47,410 nucleotides of DNA from Gammaproteobacteria bacterium (lineage in GTDB: Bacteria > Pseudomonadota > Gammaproteobacteria > GRL18). The position numbers were made by a program, and so were the translations under genes. The stretch covers positions 1-47,410 of the forward strand of contig JADGEM010000034.1 of NCBI GenBank assembly GCA_016744375.1, written 5' to 3'. Positions 8,639 to 17,999 of the stretch are shown here, in pieces (positions within the stretch are counted from its first letter, which is position 1; each line of letters starts with the position of its first letter). Below the pieces are notes generated by a model. The model saw only the letters and a list, made by a program, of their open reading frames with translations. It had not been told where the DNA came from and ran no database searches.

Positions 8639-8711
8639 TCACTTGCTCCAATTAGCTTAGGCCCTGAACCCAGGCTGGTGTTAAAAAAATAAATCTCAAT
8701 TCTTTTTGTAA

Positions 8712-9494
8712 CTAGTTACTTTCTTCCTGAATGAACTCCTGCAGCAATTGCTGCTCCGGTTCACTCAGTTGACGTTTGTCTAATAAGTCTGGCCGTCTCT
8801 GCCAGGTGCGCCCTAAGGATTGCTTAAGACGCCATTGTTCAATTTTCCTGTGGTTACCACTAAGCAGTACTTGCGGCACTCTTGCACCACCATCCCCATC
8901 TTCGCCATCAACAACAAGTGTTTCTGGTCGAGTATAATGCGGGTGATCCAGCAAACCGGAATAAAATGAATCATTCGGTGCTGATTCATTATGTCCGAGC
9001 GCATCTGGTATCAAGCGAATTAAACTGTCAATCAAAACCATTGCTGGCAATTCGCCACCACTGAGAACATAGTCCCCAATCGAGCACTCATAATCAACAT
9101 AATGTTCAATCAGGCGCTCATCAACACCTTCGTAGCGCCCTGCCAGCAAAATAAGCTGATCATTTTCGCTCAACTCTTTAACCCTTTTTTGCGTCAAAGG
9201 TTGTCCTTGCGGCGATAAATAAACGACTTTTACTGTTTTATTTGTTTCTTCAACAGTTGCCTGTTGCTTAATAAAAGTTATCGCATCCTTAAGAGGCTGA
9301 ACTTTCATCAACATTCCCGGCCCTCCACCATAGGGCCGGTCATCCACTGTTTTATGTTTGTCTTTGGTAAAATCTCTGGGATTAATTATTTCCAGAGTTA
9401 ATAATCCATTTTTTATAGCTCTGCCTGTAATCCCTGACTTGATTGCATCAAACATTTCGGGAAACAGGCTAATGACATCAATACGCTTTATCAT
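8712..9494 (-). CDS. trmD: tRNA (guanine-37-N1)-methyltransferase
   Basis: Methylates G37 next to the anticodon of several tRNAs using S-adenosylmethionine, preventing +1 frameshifting. It has 260 residues with the SPOUT deep-trefoil-knot signature: [11 protein letters not shown] near 92-102, [14 protein letters not shown] near 115-128 and [14 protein letters not shown] near 137-150. The C-terminal helical tRNA-binding domain follows. It sits between rimM and rplS as in E. coli, 17 bp after rimM. Confidence 0.97.
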   Translation of the reverse strand: MIKRIDVISLFPEMFDAIKSGITGRAIKNGLLTLEIINPRDFTKDKHKTVDDRPYGGGPGMLMKVQPLKDAITFIKQQATVEETNKTVKVVYLSPQGQPLTQKRVKELSENDQLILLAGRYEGVDERLIEHYVDYECSIGDYVLSGGELPAMVLIDSLIRLIPDALGHNESAPNDSFYSGLLDHPHYTRPETLVVDGEDGDGGARVPQVLLSGNHRKIEQWRLKQSLGRTWQRRPDLLDKRQLSEPEQQLLQEFIQEESN

Positions 9495-9511
9495 ATTCAG
9501 TTGCGCATCGC

Positions 9512-10081
9512 TTATTTACTTTTACTGCTCTCAATCCAGTCAACAGGCCAGTCAACTGTCATTGTCCCTGCATCCAGTTCCACTTTTATGACATAGTGCC
9601 CCTGAACAAAAGGAATTAAAATTTCATTGTTATCCGAAACCTTATTTTCAGATGCATTTACTTTAATGACTAAGACATCATTTGCAGCAGTCTCTATCAG
9701 ACTACCAACTTTTCCTAACTCAACGCCGTCCAGATTAGTGACAATGAGTCCCACTAAATCTGTCCAATAGTATTCATCCTGAGCAGAGGGTTTAAATTCA
9801 GAGCGCTGAACAGCTAATTCTGCGCCAATTAAACCTGCAACTATTTCACGATTATCATAACCTGTGAAATGTGCGACAACACCCTTACCGTGTGCTTTAC
9901 CATTATCAAGCTGAATATTTTGCCATTCATGCGCTTTAGCAAGCTTTACCTGCAACGTTTTATAGCGAATAATATTTTCTCTGGGTTGGGTGTATGAATA
10001 AATTTTAACCCAGCCTTTGACGCCATAATAGCCTGATATCTTTCCTAAAACATGGAGATCCTGGCTTCGTTGTTCAGACAT
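9512..10081 (-). CDS. rimM: ribosome maturation factor RimM
   Basis: Assists late assembly of the 30S subunit head and binds S19. It has 189 residues: an N-terminal RimM beta-barrel (about 8-95, starting [20 protein letters not shown]) and a C-terminal PRC-barrel (about 100-180, with [16 protein letters not shown]). The ending [11 protein letters not shown] is typical. It lies 9 bp downstream of rpsP, with which it is always translated in this operon type. Confidence 0.96.
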   Translation of the reverse strand: MSEQRSQDLHVLGKISGYYGVKGWVKIYSYTQPRENIIRYKTLQVKLAKAHEWQNIQLDNGKAHGKGVVAHFTGYDNREIVAGLIGAELAVQRSEFKPSAQDEYYWTDLVGLIVTNLDGVELGKVGSLIETAANDVLVIKVNASENKVSDNNEILIPFVQGHYVIKVELDAGTMTVDWPVDWIESSKSK

Positions 10082-10090
10082 AAGTATGCT

Positions 10091-10339
10091 TTAAGCAGCC
10101 TTATTAAACTCTTTCAGTAGGGTATTAACGCGAACAGAAGTCTGTGCACCCAGGCCAATCCAATGTTCAAGACGCTCTTTTTTCATTTCAAGGCGAGTTT
10201 CTTGTCCACTAGCCATAGGATTAAAGTAGCCTACTTTTTCAATAAAACGACCATCACGAGCAGAACGGCTATCTGTTACAACAATCTGATAAAATGGGCG
10301 CTTCTTAGAACCACCACGAGCTAGACGGATAGTAACCAT
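10091..10339 (-). CDS. rpsP: 30S ribosomal protein S16
   Basis: 82 residues, the family's usual length. Starts [19 protein letters not shown] and contains [22 protein letters not shown], the standard bS16 core. First gene of the rpsP-rimM-trmD-rplS operon. A GAGGA element lies about 10 nt before the ATG. Confidence 0.98.
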   Translation of the reverse strand: MVTIRLARGGSKKRPFYQIVVTDSRSARDGRFIEKVGYFNPMASGQETRLEMKKERLEHWIGLGAQTSVRVNTLLKEFNKAA

Positions 10340-10473
10340 TAATTTAAATCCTCAATATAATCAATAAGTTCCAGAAATAACATAAATCCTGGACAGGTAA
10401 ATTCTGGAAACTGTATTAAGTACCTGAAGAATAAAGTTCTAATAGTTGGTACTTAAGCCTGCTCAGAAAAGAC

Positions 10474-10499
10474 GGGCATTTTACTCTAATTTCGTGCCC
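10474..10499 (-). terminator. possible weak terminator after ffh
   Basis: On the minus strand GGGCA is separated by 16 nt from TGCCC and followed by GTCTTTTCT. Five GC-rich pairs and a poor U-tract make it weaker than the rplS terminator. It lies in the 207-bp gap between ffh and rpsP, which must also hold the rpsP promoter. Confidence 0.35.
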
Positions 10500-10546
10500 A
10501 GATAAAGTAATTTTTTAGTTTTTTCTTAATAATTAAGCTAAAACTT

Positions 10547-11926
10547 CTAAAATGGCATTCTTCCCATACCACCTCCGCCCATTCCTGGTGGCATGCGTCC
10601 TTTCATGCTGCGCATCATGTTATTCATTCCCCCTTTGGAGAATTTTTTCATCATTTTCTGCATTTGTTTGAATTGTTTCAACAAACGATTCAAATCCTGA
10701 ATCTGAGTACCAGAACCTGCTGTAATCCGTTTTTTTCTGGAGCCTTTGATTAATTCTGGTTTTTGGCGTTCAAAGGGTGTCATGGAATTAATCAGTGCTT
10801 CGATTTTAATCAATTCTTTGTCATTGACCTGTTCTTTTACCTGACTCGGCATACCGCTGACACCGGGTAATTTATCCATTAAACTACTGAGGCCACCCAT
10901 TTTTTTCATTTGCAGGATTTGATCTCTGAAATCTTCCAGGTCAAAGTTCTTGCCCTTTTTGATTTTTTTCGCCAGGCGGGCCGCTTTTTTATGATCAACG
11001 TTCTGTTGTGCTTCTTCAACCAGACTCAGGATATCACCCATGCCCAGTATGCGCGATGCCAGACGATCTGGATGAAAGGCTTCCAGTGCATCGACTTTTT
11101 CACCCACACCCATAAATTTAATCGGCTTACCGGTAATCTGGCGAATAGATAATGCCGCACCGCCACGTGCATCACCATCAGTTTTGGTTAGAATAATACC
11201 AGTTAGTTCCAATGCATCATTGAATGCCTTAGCAGTATTGGCCGCATCCTGGCCCGTCATACTATCAACAACGAACAGAGTTTCAGCCGGGTTAATCGCA
11301 GCATGTAATGCTTTAATTTCACCCATCATCTCATCATCAATGTGAAGGCGACCTGCCGTATCAACGATCACAACATCCAGATGTTTTTTACGTGCATAAT
11401 CTATTGCATTAAGGCCGATATCAACCGGTTTTTGAGAAATATCGCTGGGGAAAAATTCAACATCAACTTCATTTGCTAATGTGGCCAGCTGCTCAATTGC
11501 TGCTGGACGATAGACATCCGCACTGGTCACCAGAACTGTTTTTTTATCTTGTTTTAATAATCTGGAAAGCTTGGCAACACTGGTGGTTTTACCAGAACCC
11601 TGTAAACCAGCCATCAGGATCACAGCAGGCGGCTGAATATTCAGAGCCAGCGCATCGTTGCTTTCTCCCATCATGGCTGTTAATTCATCATTAACAACTT
11701 TAACCAATGCCTGACCAGGAGAAATACTGTCAATGACTTCTTTGCCGATAGCACGCTCTTTTACCTGAGCAATGAATTCTTTAACCACGGGTAAAGCAAC
11801 ATCAGCTTCCAATAGTGCCATGCGAACTTCACGCAGAGTATCCTTGATATTATCTTCAGATAAGCGTCCCTGACCTCTTAGATTCTTTACCGTTTTGGAA
11901 AGACGTTCTGATAAACCCTCAAACAT
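10547..11926 (-). CDS. ffh: signal recognition particle protein Ffh (SRP54)
   Basis: GTPase that binds signal sequences of nascent membrane proteins together with 4.5S RNA and docks on FtsY. N domain (about 1-85), then G domain with P-loop GLQGSGKTT near 107, DTAGRLHID, and TKTDGDARGG. The methionine-rich M domain ends in a tail of M/G/K residues (KGGMNNMMRSMKGRMPPGMGG) that forms the hydrophobic groove. I choose ATG 11926 (MFEGLSERL, as in other Ffh proteins). ATG 11935 is only about 2 nt after the AAGGTG ribosome-binding site, whereas 11926 is about 10 nt away. It is upstream of rpsP on the same strand. Confidence 0.97.
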   Translation of the reverse strand: MFEGLSERLSKTVKNLRGQGRLSEDNIKDTLREVRMALLEADVALPVVKEFIAQVKERAIGKEVIDSISPGQALVKVVNDELTAMMGESNDALALNIQPPAVILMAGLQGSGKTTSVAKLSRLLKQDKKTVLVTSADVYRPAAIEQLATLANEVDVEFFPSDISQKPVDIGLNAIDYARKKHLDVVIVDTAGRLHIDDEMMGEIKALHAAINPAETLFVVDSMTGQDAANTAKAFNDALELTGIILTKTDGDARGGAALSIRQITGKPIKFMGVGEKVDALEAFHPDRLASRILGMGDILSLVEEAQQNVDHKKAARLAKKIKKGKNFDLEDFRDQILQMKKMGGLSSLMDKLPGVSGMPSQVKEQVNDKELIKIEALINSMTPFERQKPELIKGSRKKRITAGSGTQIQDLNRLLKQFKQMQKMMKKFSKGGMNNMMRSMKGRMPPGMGGGGMGRMPF

Positions 11927-12104
11927 AACTAGCATGCACCTTAAAATGATGTGTAAAACCCAGCATTATAGCGATTATAGTTTTTATTGGAAAGAGGTAT
12001 TTGGCCTCCCATTCCAGACTGCTGGGCAATAATAATGAAATAGAGTGGTTGCCATTCACAATAAAGCATTCTATTATAGAGTCTTAACTCACAGACGAAG
12101 AAAT

Positions 12105-12908
12105 ATGTTTATTATAGGATTAATTACAGGCATTCTTTACCTGGCAGCAACAGCCTGGTTAGGCTTCAACCTATTCAATGCCAAAATTGTTCAGGATAAA
12201 CCCAATAAAAGCATCCTCTCAATCGGTTTTCTGGCTTTGTTTTTCCATATTATTATTTTATTTTCAGATACCATTACCAGTGATGGTTTGAACCCCTCTT
12301 TTGTTAATAGTCTTTCTCTGGTCTCCTGGCTGGTAGTGTTACTTTATCTGGTGGCGGAATTACGTAAGCCTGTTGAAACCCTTGGCGTTCTGCTTTTTCC
12401 AACAGCTGGACTGGCTGTACTTCTACAATTATTCTGGCCGGGAGAGAGCAATCTTAATAATATGAGCTTTGAATTAGAAGTGCATGTTTTATTATCACTT
12501 CTGGCCTATGGTTTACTGGCTATTGCAGCAGGACAGTCAATACTACTATTGATTCAAACCCGCTATCTAAAGAAAAAACAACCCGGTGGATTTATACGCT
12601 CACTGCCTGCCTTGCAAAGCATGGAAACTTTGCTTTTTCAAATGATAAAAGTCGGCTTCATTCTACTCACCCTGGCCCTACTAAGTGGTTTTATTTTTCT
12701 GGATAATATCTTTGCTCAACACTTGGTCCATAAAACAGTACTTTCCATAATTGCCTGGCTTTTATTTGCCATTCTTCTCTGGGGACGCTGGCATTTTGGC
12801 TGGCGTGGAAAAAAAGCCATTCACTTTACTCTGGGCGGTTTTATTTTTCTGATGTTGTCTTATTTCGGCAGTAAAATAGTTTTAGAAATCATTTTGCAAA
12901 AAGTCTAG
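12105..12908 (+). CDS. cytochrome c assembly-like membrane protein (YpjD/CorE family)
   Basis: A polytopic inner-membrane protein with about eight hydrophobic segments and the fold of CcsA/CcmC-type cytochrome c assembly proteins. E. coli YpjD, encoded between ffh and yfjD, is the closest match by position and size. The gene order here (ffh divergent, then this gene, then a CorB-like gene) is the same. The reading frame can begin at GTG 12045, but ATG 12105 gives the usual hydrophobic N-terminus (MFIIGLITGILYLAATAWL) and a GAAGAA element just upstream. The biochemical role is unsettled: magnesium/cobalt efflux has been proposed for CorE, and haem handling is suggested only by the fold. Confidence 0.8.
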   Translation: MFIIGLITGILYLAATAWLGFNLFNAKIVQDKPNKSILSIGFLALFFHIIILFSDTITSDGLNPSFVNSLSLVSWLVVLLYLVAELRKPVETLGVLLFPTAGLAVLLQLFWPGESNLNNMSFELEVHVLLSLLAYGLLAIAAGQSILLLIQTRYLKKKQPGGFIRSLPALQSMETLLFQMIKVGFILLTLALLSGFIFLDNIFAQHLVHKTVLSIIAWLLFAILLWGRWHFGWRGKKAIHFTLGGFIFLMLSYFGSKIVLEIILQKV

Positions 12909-12919
12909 GTTTATTAAAC

Positions 12920-14197
12920 TTGAATGACATTCCAATTGGTGTTCTTTTTTCTATTTTAGGCGTGCTTATTCTTCTGTCTGGTTTTTTTTCCGGCTCGGAA
13001 ACTGCACTGGTTAGCCTGAATCGATACCGTCTGAAACACATGGTCAACTCAGGACACAAAGGCGCGAAGGCAGCCAGTTCACTATTAGCGCGTCCCGACA
13101 GACTATTTGGTCTAATCCTAATTTTTAATAATTTTGTTAATATCCTGGCTTCAGCCATCGCCACAGTGATCGGCCTGAAGCTATTTGGACAGACAGGCAT
13201 TGCCATTGCGACAGGTGCTTTAACCTTTGTTATTTTAATTTTTTCCGAAGTAACACCAAAAACTTATGCCGCTCAATACCCGGAAAAACTGGCTTTCCCG
13301 GCAGCTTACATCCTTAAACTCCTTATGTTTGTGTTTTACCCACTGGTTTATATCATTAACACAATTACAAATGGTTTGCTCAGACTATTCGGTATCAATA
13401 AACAAGATAACAATGACTCATTAAGCCCGGAAGAATTGCGCACAATCGTCAATGAAACCGGTTCATTAATTCCTGAAAAGCATCAAAAGATGTTGCTCAA
13501 CATACTGGATCTTGAGGCCGTTAAAGTAGAAGATATTATGATTTCCCGTAATGAAATTACAGGTCTGGATATGGATGATCCCTGGGAAGAAATACTGGAC
13601 CAGATAACCCATAGCCTGCATACACGCCTCCCTGTCTATGAAAATAATATTGATCACATTTATGGTGTCATACACGTCAAAAAAGCACTCAGTATCATTT
13701 CAAACCCTCATGCAGGAAAAGAGGATCTAAAAAAAATTATCGTGCAAACCTATTTTATTCCTGAAGCTACACAGTTAAACCAGCAATTACTCAATTTTCA
13801 GCAAAATAAACGTCGAATCGCACTGGTGGTTGATGAATATGGTGATATTCAGGGCATGGTTACTCTGGAAGATATTTTAGAAGAGATTGTCGGAGAATTT
13901 ACTACTGACCCGGCAGATACCTTAATGAAAGAAGTTCACAAACAGGATGATGGCACAATCCTGGTTGATGGCAGTGCAAATATTCGAGAGTTGAATCGTA
14001 TGATGGGCTGGTATCTGCCTACAGATAATGCAAAAACGATAAATGGTCTGGTCATCGAGTATTTAGAAACAATCCCCGAGCCGGGAACCAGTGTCTTAAT
14101 TGGCAATTATCCTATTGAAATTAAACAGGTTATGGGTAATAGTATTAAAACAATAAAAATTGAATCTCAAATTAATCAGGAAGACAAGAGTGATTAG
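12920..14197 (+). CDS. CorB/YfjD-type membrane protein with DUF21, CBS pair and CorC_HlyC domains
   Basis: 425 residues. The DUF21/CNNM transmembrane domain (about 1-185, with FFSGSETALVSLNRYRLKHM near 22-41) is followed by a CBS pair (about 195-325, VEDIMISRNEI and TLEDILEEIVGEF) and a C-terminal CorC/HlyC domain (about 340-420). Such proteins are linked to Mg2+ transport or efflux. Start TTG 12920 matches the E. coli YfjD N-terminus; no in-frame ATG lies near, and TAGGT is about 10 nt upstream. It begins 12 bp after the CorE-like gene and is surely co-transcribed. The older name 'hemolysin' for this family is not supported functionally. Confidence 0.88.
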   Translation: MNDIPIGVLFSILGVLILLSGFFSGSETALVSLNRYRLKHMVNSGHKGAKAASSLLARPDRLFGLILIFNNFVNILASAIATVIGLKLFGQTGIAIATGALTFVILIFSEVTPKTYAAQYPEKLAFPAAYILKLLMFVFYPLVYIINTITNGLLRLFGINKQDNNDSLSPEELRTIVNETGSLIPEKHQKMLLNILDLEAVKVEDIMISRNEITGLDMDDPWEEILDQITHSLHTRLPVYENNIDHIYGVIHVKKALSIISNPHAGKEDLKKIIVQTYFIPEATQLNQQLLNFQQNKRRIALVVDEYGDIQGMVTLEDILEEIVGEFTTDPADTLMKEVHKQDDGTILVDGSANIRELNRMMGWYLPTDNAKTINGLVIEYLETIPEPGTSVLIGNYPIEIKQVMGNSIKTIKIESQINQEDKSD

Positions 14198-14374
14198 TTC
14201 GCTCTTTAACATATAGTAAAATACCATTTATCGGTCGAAGTGATATGCCTGTCCATAAAAGTGCAATCAACTCATGTAGATTGTGAACCAGGACATGAAA
14301 AATCTATTTTTTTTTACTATAGTTAACTTGAAGTATAAACTATACGATTTAAATTACCGCAAGGATTGATCATT

Positions 14375-14995
14375 GTGTCTCAGGTGAGCCTTTTATTCAA
14401 AGACCGCATTTTAAGCATCCACCATCTCGATCAGTATAATGATTTTATAATTGGTCATGCAGCAGATTGCCATATACACATTGACAGCCTGGCTGTCGAA
14501 TCTCACCATGCCAGAATAACTTATGATAACCATGCTTACCTCATTGAAAATTCAGGCGATCAAGCAAAGATACTCATTAATGGCAAGCTCATTGAATCCA
14601 GCACCCATTTATCTGATGGGGATCAAATCAGCCTGGGCAAACATACTCTGGTTTTTACCTTCGATGAACGCAATGAGACTCATAAATTCAGGGAGCCAGA
14701 ACTTGCCTCCTCTTCTGCAAAAAAGACAGGAACCTCGGGATGGATACAGTTTTTAAATGGCAGAAAGATGGGAAAAACGCTTCAAATAAAGCAAAACATG
14801 ACCAATATCAGTGATGAAAAAGAAGATAATATTGCCTTAATATCCAATCGCTCAGATGGTTTTCATATTTCCTATCTTAAAGGTGAATATCCGCCAAAGG
14901 TCAATAATGCCAGCATTGGTGAAAAAAGCACAACTCTAGCCACCAACAGTCGAATTTCTATCGGCAGCCAGGAAATCTTATTTTATATTGATTAA
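14375..14995 (+). CDS. FHA-domain protein with a second degenerate FHA-like half
   Basis: 206 residues with no membrane segment. Residues about 3-95 form a forkhead-associated domain, a phosphothreonine-binding beta-sandwich: FIIGHAADCHIHI corresponds to the GR-x(n)-I-x-I/L strand, ESHHARI to the S-x-x-H motif, and ILINGKLI plus LSDGDQISLG to the N-G-x-x-L/D-G-D segment. The glycine is followed by His rather than the usual Arg, which may weaken phosphopeptide binding. The second half (about 118-206) starts with GWIQFLNGRKMG and ends SRISIGSQEILFYI, resembling a worn FHA repeat. I prefer GTG 14375, with AAGGA at 14361-14365 and 9-nt spacing, over TTG 14366. No kinase gene is adjacent. Confidence 0.75.
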   Translation: MSQVSLLFKDRILSIHHLDQYNDFIIGHAADCHIHIDSLAVESHHARITYDNHAYLIENSGDQAKILINGKLIESSTHLSDGDQISLGKHTLVFTFDERNETHKFREPELASSSAKKTGTSGWIQFLNGRKMGKTLQIKQNMTNISDEKEDNIALISNRSDGFHISYLKGEYPPKVNNASIGEKSTTLATNSRISIGSQEILFYID

Positions 14996-15027
14996 GACTT
15001 CTGAAACTTTATTTTTCCGCAACCACA

Positions 15028-15759
15028 CTACACTTCATCATAAGGTTTTTCTTTAAGTACTTTTTTACCACTAAACATAGATGAAACCAGACTATCACCT
15101 TCTTTCACTTCAGCTCTCACTACCGCAGTGATATGAACAAGGATCAAAAACATCAGCAAGTAAGCACTGTATAAATGGACCTTGCCAAACGGTGATTTAA
15201 AAGCTTTAAGTGAGGCCATTTTTTCACTATTCACGCCCCCTTTCTGATAAGGAAGCAAACTCGCAGGATCCTTTCCCTCTTCTGCAACATAACTGGCAAC
15301 AACACCGCCAAATGGCGGATAATAAATATCAGTACCCGCACGAATCAAACCACTAAAAGCTAATATAATTAACAAACTAAACAATGCCGTCACAGCAAGT
15401 TTACCAAGTGGATTATGGCCAATAAATTGCTGTGGCTTACCTGCTTTTAAAGAAGCACGATAACTATTCAGCTCCTGCATAAAACCTTTACCCGGCAAAA
15501 AAGCTCTGAAGCGTGCTGATACCGGACCAATAAAAGCAAAAATGAAGCGAATAAAGAGGTTGATGGCAAAAATATAACCAATAATGGCATGAAGTTCTTT
15601 TAATCCAATTTTTGCATCAAGACTGGTAATACCCAGCTCTTTTTTATAAAGCATCATTAAACCAACAAAAATCAGGCTGATAACACTCAGGACATTAATC
15701 CAGTGAAACCAGCGAACAGATGAACTCCAGGTGTTGTAACGATTATAAGACTGAGACAT
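15028..15759 (-). CDS. b-type cytochrome, hydrogenase/cytochrome b561-like membrane subunit
   Basis: 243 residues with about four transmembrane helices. Histidines suited to bind two haems are in or next to these helices: H19 (VRWFHW), H57 (LKELHAIIGY), and two near 196 and 208 (GKVHLY, LVHITAV). This is the pattern of Ni,Fe-hydrogenase b-type subunits and bacterial cytochrome b561 proteins that pass electrons between the quinone pool and a partner. No hydrogenase, cytochrome c or other redox partner is adjacent, so substrate and direction are unknown. It is convergent with the FHA gene and about 65 bp downstream of radA on the same strand. Confidence 0.8.
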   Translation of the reverse strand: MSQSYNRYNTWSSSVRWFHWINVLSVISLIFVGLMMLYKKELGITSLDAKIGLKELHAIIGYIFAINLFIRFIFAFIGPVSARFRAFLPGKGFMQELNSYRASLKAGKPQQFIGHNPLGKLAVTALFSLLIILAFSGLIRAGTDIYYPPFGGVVASYVAEEGKDPASLLPYQKGGVNSEKMASLKAFKSPFGKVHLYSAYLLMFLILVHITAVVRAEVKEGDSLVSSMFSGKKVLKEKPYDEV

Positions 15760-15823
15760 ATTGTGCTCCTTTTACATTTAATCAAAGTATATTAAATGAT
15801 AAATATGAATTAAACCTTAAAAA

Positions 15824-17215
15824 TTATTCCCGTATAGTACTCAGGGCATCAATGGCTTCAACCAAAGTATCAACACCATAAACACGAATACCCTTGGGTG
15901 TTTTTTTAGGGACATTAGCTTTCGGACAAATACAATGGCAAAACCCTTGTTGTGCCGCCTGTTTAATTCGCTCTATACCACTGGGCACGGCACGAATTTC
16001 CCCAGATAGGCCCACTTCTCCAAATGCCAACCATTCTTGTGGAATTACACGATTTTGAAAAGAAGAAACCATGGATAAAATAAGTGGTAAATCTGTACTG
16101 GGATCAGAAATTTTAAGACCGCCAACCAGATTCACATAAAGTTCCTGATCAAAAATCGCTAAATCTCCATGGCGCATCAGAATAGCAACCAGCATATTAA
16201 GGCGATTCGGATCCAGACCAACCGCAAGCCTTCTGGGATTTCCCTGGCTGGATTCAACCACCAATGACTGCAGTTCAACCAACATGGAACGAGAACCTTC
16301 CCACAGTGCCGCCACCATGGAACCGGGATGGGGTTGACGACTGCGGTTGAGAAAAATAGCCGAAGGGTCCGTTACTGCTCGCAGATAGCCATTATCAGGC
16401 ATCATTGCAAGAATACCCAATTCATTAATGGAACCAAAGCGATTTTTTTGCGAACGTAATTCCCGAAAACGAGAACCATCCATAACCAGTAAATGCATCA
16501 TGACATCTGCAATATGTTCAACAACTCTCGGCCCCGCCACACCACCATCTTTTGTGGTATGACAGATAACAATCATTGCCACACCATTTTGCTTTGCGTA
16601 CTGGGTTAAGGCATGGGCACATTCTTTCAACTGGGTGACGCCTCCAGGCACTCCCTGAACATCAGGATGATACATTGACTGCAGAGAGTCAATAACAACC
16701 AGTTTAACTCTCAGTTCACTGATCATGGCGAGCACTGCCAGAACATCGGTTTCAGCAGCAATATCTAGATATTCAGTTGGTAATTTTAGCCGTGCAGCTC
16801 GCATGGCTATTTGTGATAAAGACTCTTCACCACTAAAATAAATCGAGGGAACATTCTGACTGAGCTCACAAAGTGTCTGCAGAGTCAGTGTTGATTTGCC
16901 TGCACCCGGTGTACCCGCCAGTAAAATCACACTGCCGGGGACAATGCCTCCACCCAGAACTCGATCAAATTCACTGTTTCTGGTACTAAATCGGGGCAAC
17001 TCATCCAGCTTAACGTCACTGAGTCTCTGTACTGATTCTTTGGCTCCCGCATAACCACGAAGACTGACAGGGCCTTTTGACATTTTAGGGCCTTTAGGTT
17101 CTTTAAACTCCTTTAGAGTATTCCATTCACCACAACTTTCACATTGTCCCTGCCACTTAGAAAAAGTATCACCACATTCATTACAGAGGAAAACTGCTTT
17201 TATTGCTTTTGCCAT
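15824..17215 (-). CDS. radA: DNA repair protein RadA (Sms)
   Basis: RecA-like ATPase that promotes branch migration and processing of recombination intermediates. All parts are present in 463 residues. A C4 zinc finger (C11, C14, C25, C28) is followed by Walker A GTPGAGKS at 101-108 and the RadA-specific KNRFG motif at 257-261. A Lon-protease-like C-terminal domain (about 285-460) contains GEVGLSGEIRAV. The start is ATG 17215. It is divergent from the SCP2-like gene across a palindrome-rich 305-bp gap. Confidence 0.96.
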   Translation of the reverse strand: MAKAIKAVFLCNECGDTFSKWQGQCESCGEWNTLKEFKEPKGPKMSKGPVSLRGYAGAKESVQRLSDVKLDELPRFSTRNSEFDRVLGGGIVPGSVILLAGTPGAGKSTLTLQTLCELSQNVPSIYFSGEESLSQIAMRAARLKLPTEYLDIAAETDVLAVLAMISELRVKLVVIDSLQSMYHPDVQGVPGGVTQLKECAHALTQYAKQNGVAMIVICHTTKDGGVAGPRVVEHIADVMMHLLVMDGSRFRELRSQKNRFGSINELGILAMMPDNGYLRAVTDPSAIFLNRSRQPHPGSMVAALWEGSRSMLVELQSLVVESSQGNPRRLAVGLDPNRLNMLVAILMRHGDLAIFDQELYVNLVGGLKISDPSTDLPLILSMVSSFQNRVIPQEWLAFGEVGLSGEIRAVPSGIERIKQAAQQGFCHCICPKANVPKKTPKGIRVYGVDTLVEAIDALSTIRE

Positions 17216-17304
17216 TGATCGGTTGGTTCCTTAATACTTAATCGGGAGACACACAGTTTAACGTATTCTACTCAAAATGCACCTGAAACACTGCCGTTAT
17301 TGAG

Positions 17305-17330
17305 AACCAGGCAAGCTGTATGCCCTGGTT
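17305..17330. repeat. hairpin in the radA upstream region
   Basis: AACCAGG-CA-(AGCTGTA)-TG-C-CCTGGTT: nine base pairs with one bulged C and a 7-nt loop. No U-run follows on either strand, so it is not an ordinary terminator. It lies about 90 bp upstream of the radA start. Confidence 0.55.
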
Positions 17331-17398
17331 ATTCGAATATAGGGGTTTCCCCAAGGAATATAAGAATATTAGTAAACTCTATTTTATTTATATTCGAA
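17330..17398. repeat. inverted repeat and palindromes between radA and the SCP2-like gene
   Basis: TTCGAATATA (17332-17341) is matched exactly by its inverse TATATTCGAA (17389-17398), 47 bp apart. The left arm includes the self-palindrome TATTCGAATA (17330-17339). Between the arms lie GGGGTTTCCCC (17342-17352) and AATAT-AAGA-ATATT. The rest of this 302-bp divergent gap is plain AT-rich sequence and must hold the promoters of both flanking genes. Confidence 0.55.
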
Positions 17399-17520
17399 AT
17401 GAATTATTATGGCTTTAACAATACATAAAAAAAATAACACTGATTATCCAACTTAATTATCAGGGATATTAATTAAGCTTCAATAATCAAAAACAAATAT
17501 TAGAACCAAAGGAGATTATG

Positions 17521-17913
17521 ATGGAGCTTTTTTCAGAAGATTGGATGAAGAAATATATGGCGGAGTGGAATAGTGAGGCCAATTTATCAGACGCATTAGA
17601 AAAAATTGGCTTTAATTCTACAATTGCCTATGGTCTTGATGGTGAAGAGCAGCCTAGAGGCATCATTCATATTGAAAATGGTAAAGCCATTTCAGCCGGA
17701 GCCTACAATGGCGAAGAAAACAATTGGGATCTCCGTGCCAAGGAAGAAACCTGGAAAAGCTGGATGAAAAAAGAGATGGGTATGATGGGACTCGGTGCTG
17801 CCTATACGACTCGCAAGTTAAAGTTTGCCAATGGTGATTACAAAGCCATGATAAAAGATCCACGCATGGCAGGCCCTTTTATAAAAAGTTTTACAGTCAT
17901 GGGACGAGTTTAG
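17521..17913 (+). CDS. SCP2 sterol-carrier-like small protein
   Basis: 130 residues, soluble, no signal peptide. The pattern of an amphipathic helix with tryptophans, then IIHIENGKAISAGAY and WDLRAKEETWKSWM, then a C-terminal LKFANGDYKAMIKD segment, resembles SCP2-type lipid-binding proteins. These have a hydrophobic cavity and a 'dG.l..G.l.....' strand pair followed by a G-D-x-x-x-A/K-M segment. The ligand is unknown. Of the tandem ATG codons, 17521 is preferred because GGAG (17511-17514) is 6 nt away versus 3 nt for 17518. The gene stands alone, divergent from radA and convergent with the alkaline phosphatase gene. Confidence 0.6.
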   Translation: MELFSEDWMKKYMAEWNSEANLSDALEKIGFNSTIAYGLDGEEQPRGIIHIENGKAISAGAYNGEENNWDLRAKEETWKSWMKKEMGMMGLGAAYTTRKLKFANGDYKAMIKDPRMAGPFIKSFTVMGRV

Positions 17914-17999
17914 TTTACTCGGATAACAGAATATGTTGTGCAGGAAGCAGCAGCAAACAATCATATAAAAAGGGGCGATTACTCAGAACCATCTTCTTA

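Noticed and set aside
12889..13206. Open frame on the minus strand opposite the CorB-like gene
   Set aside because: It lies entirely opposite the DUF21 part of a well-supported gene and shows no family resemblance.
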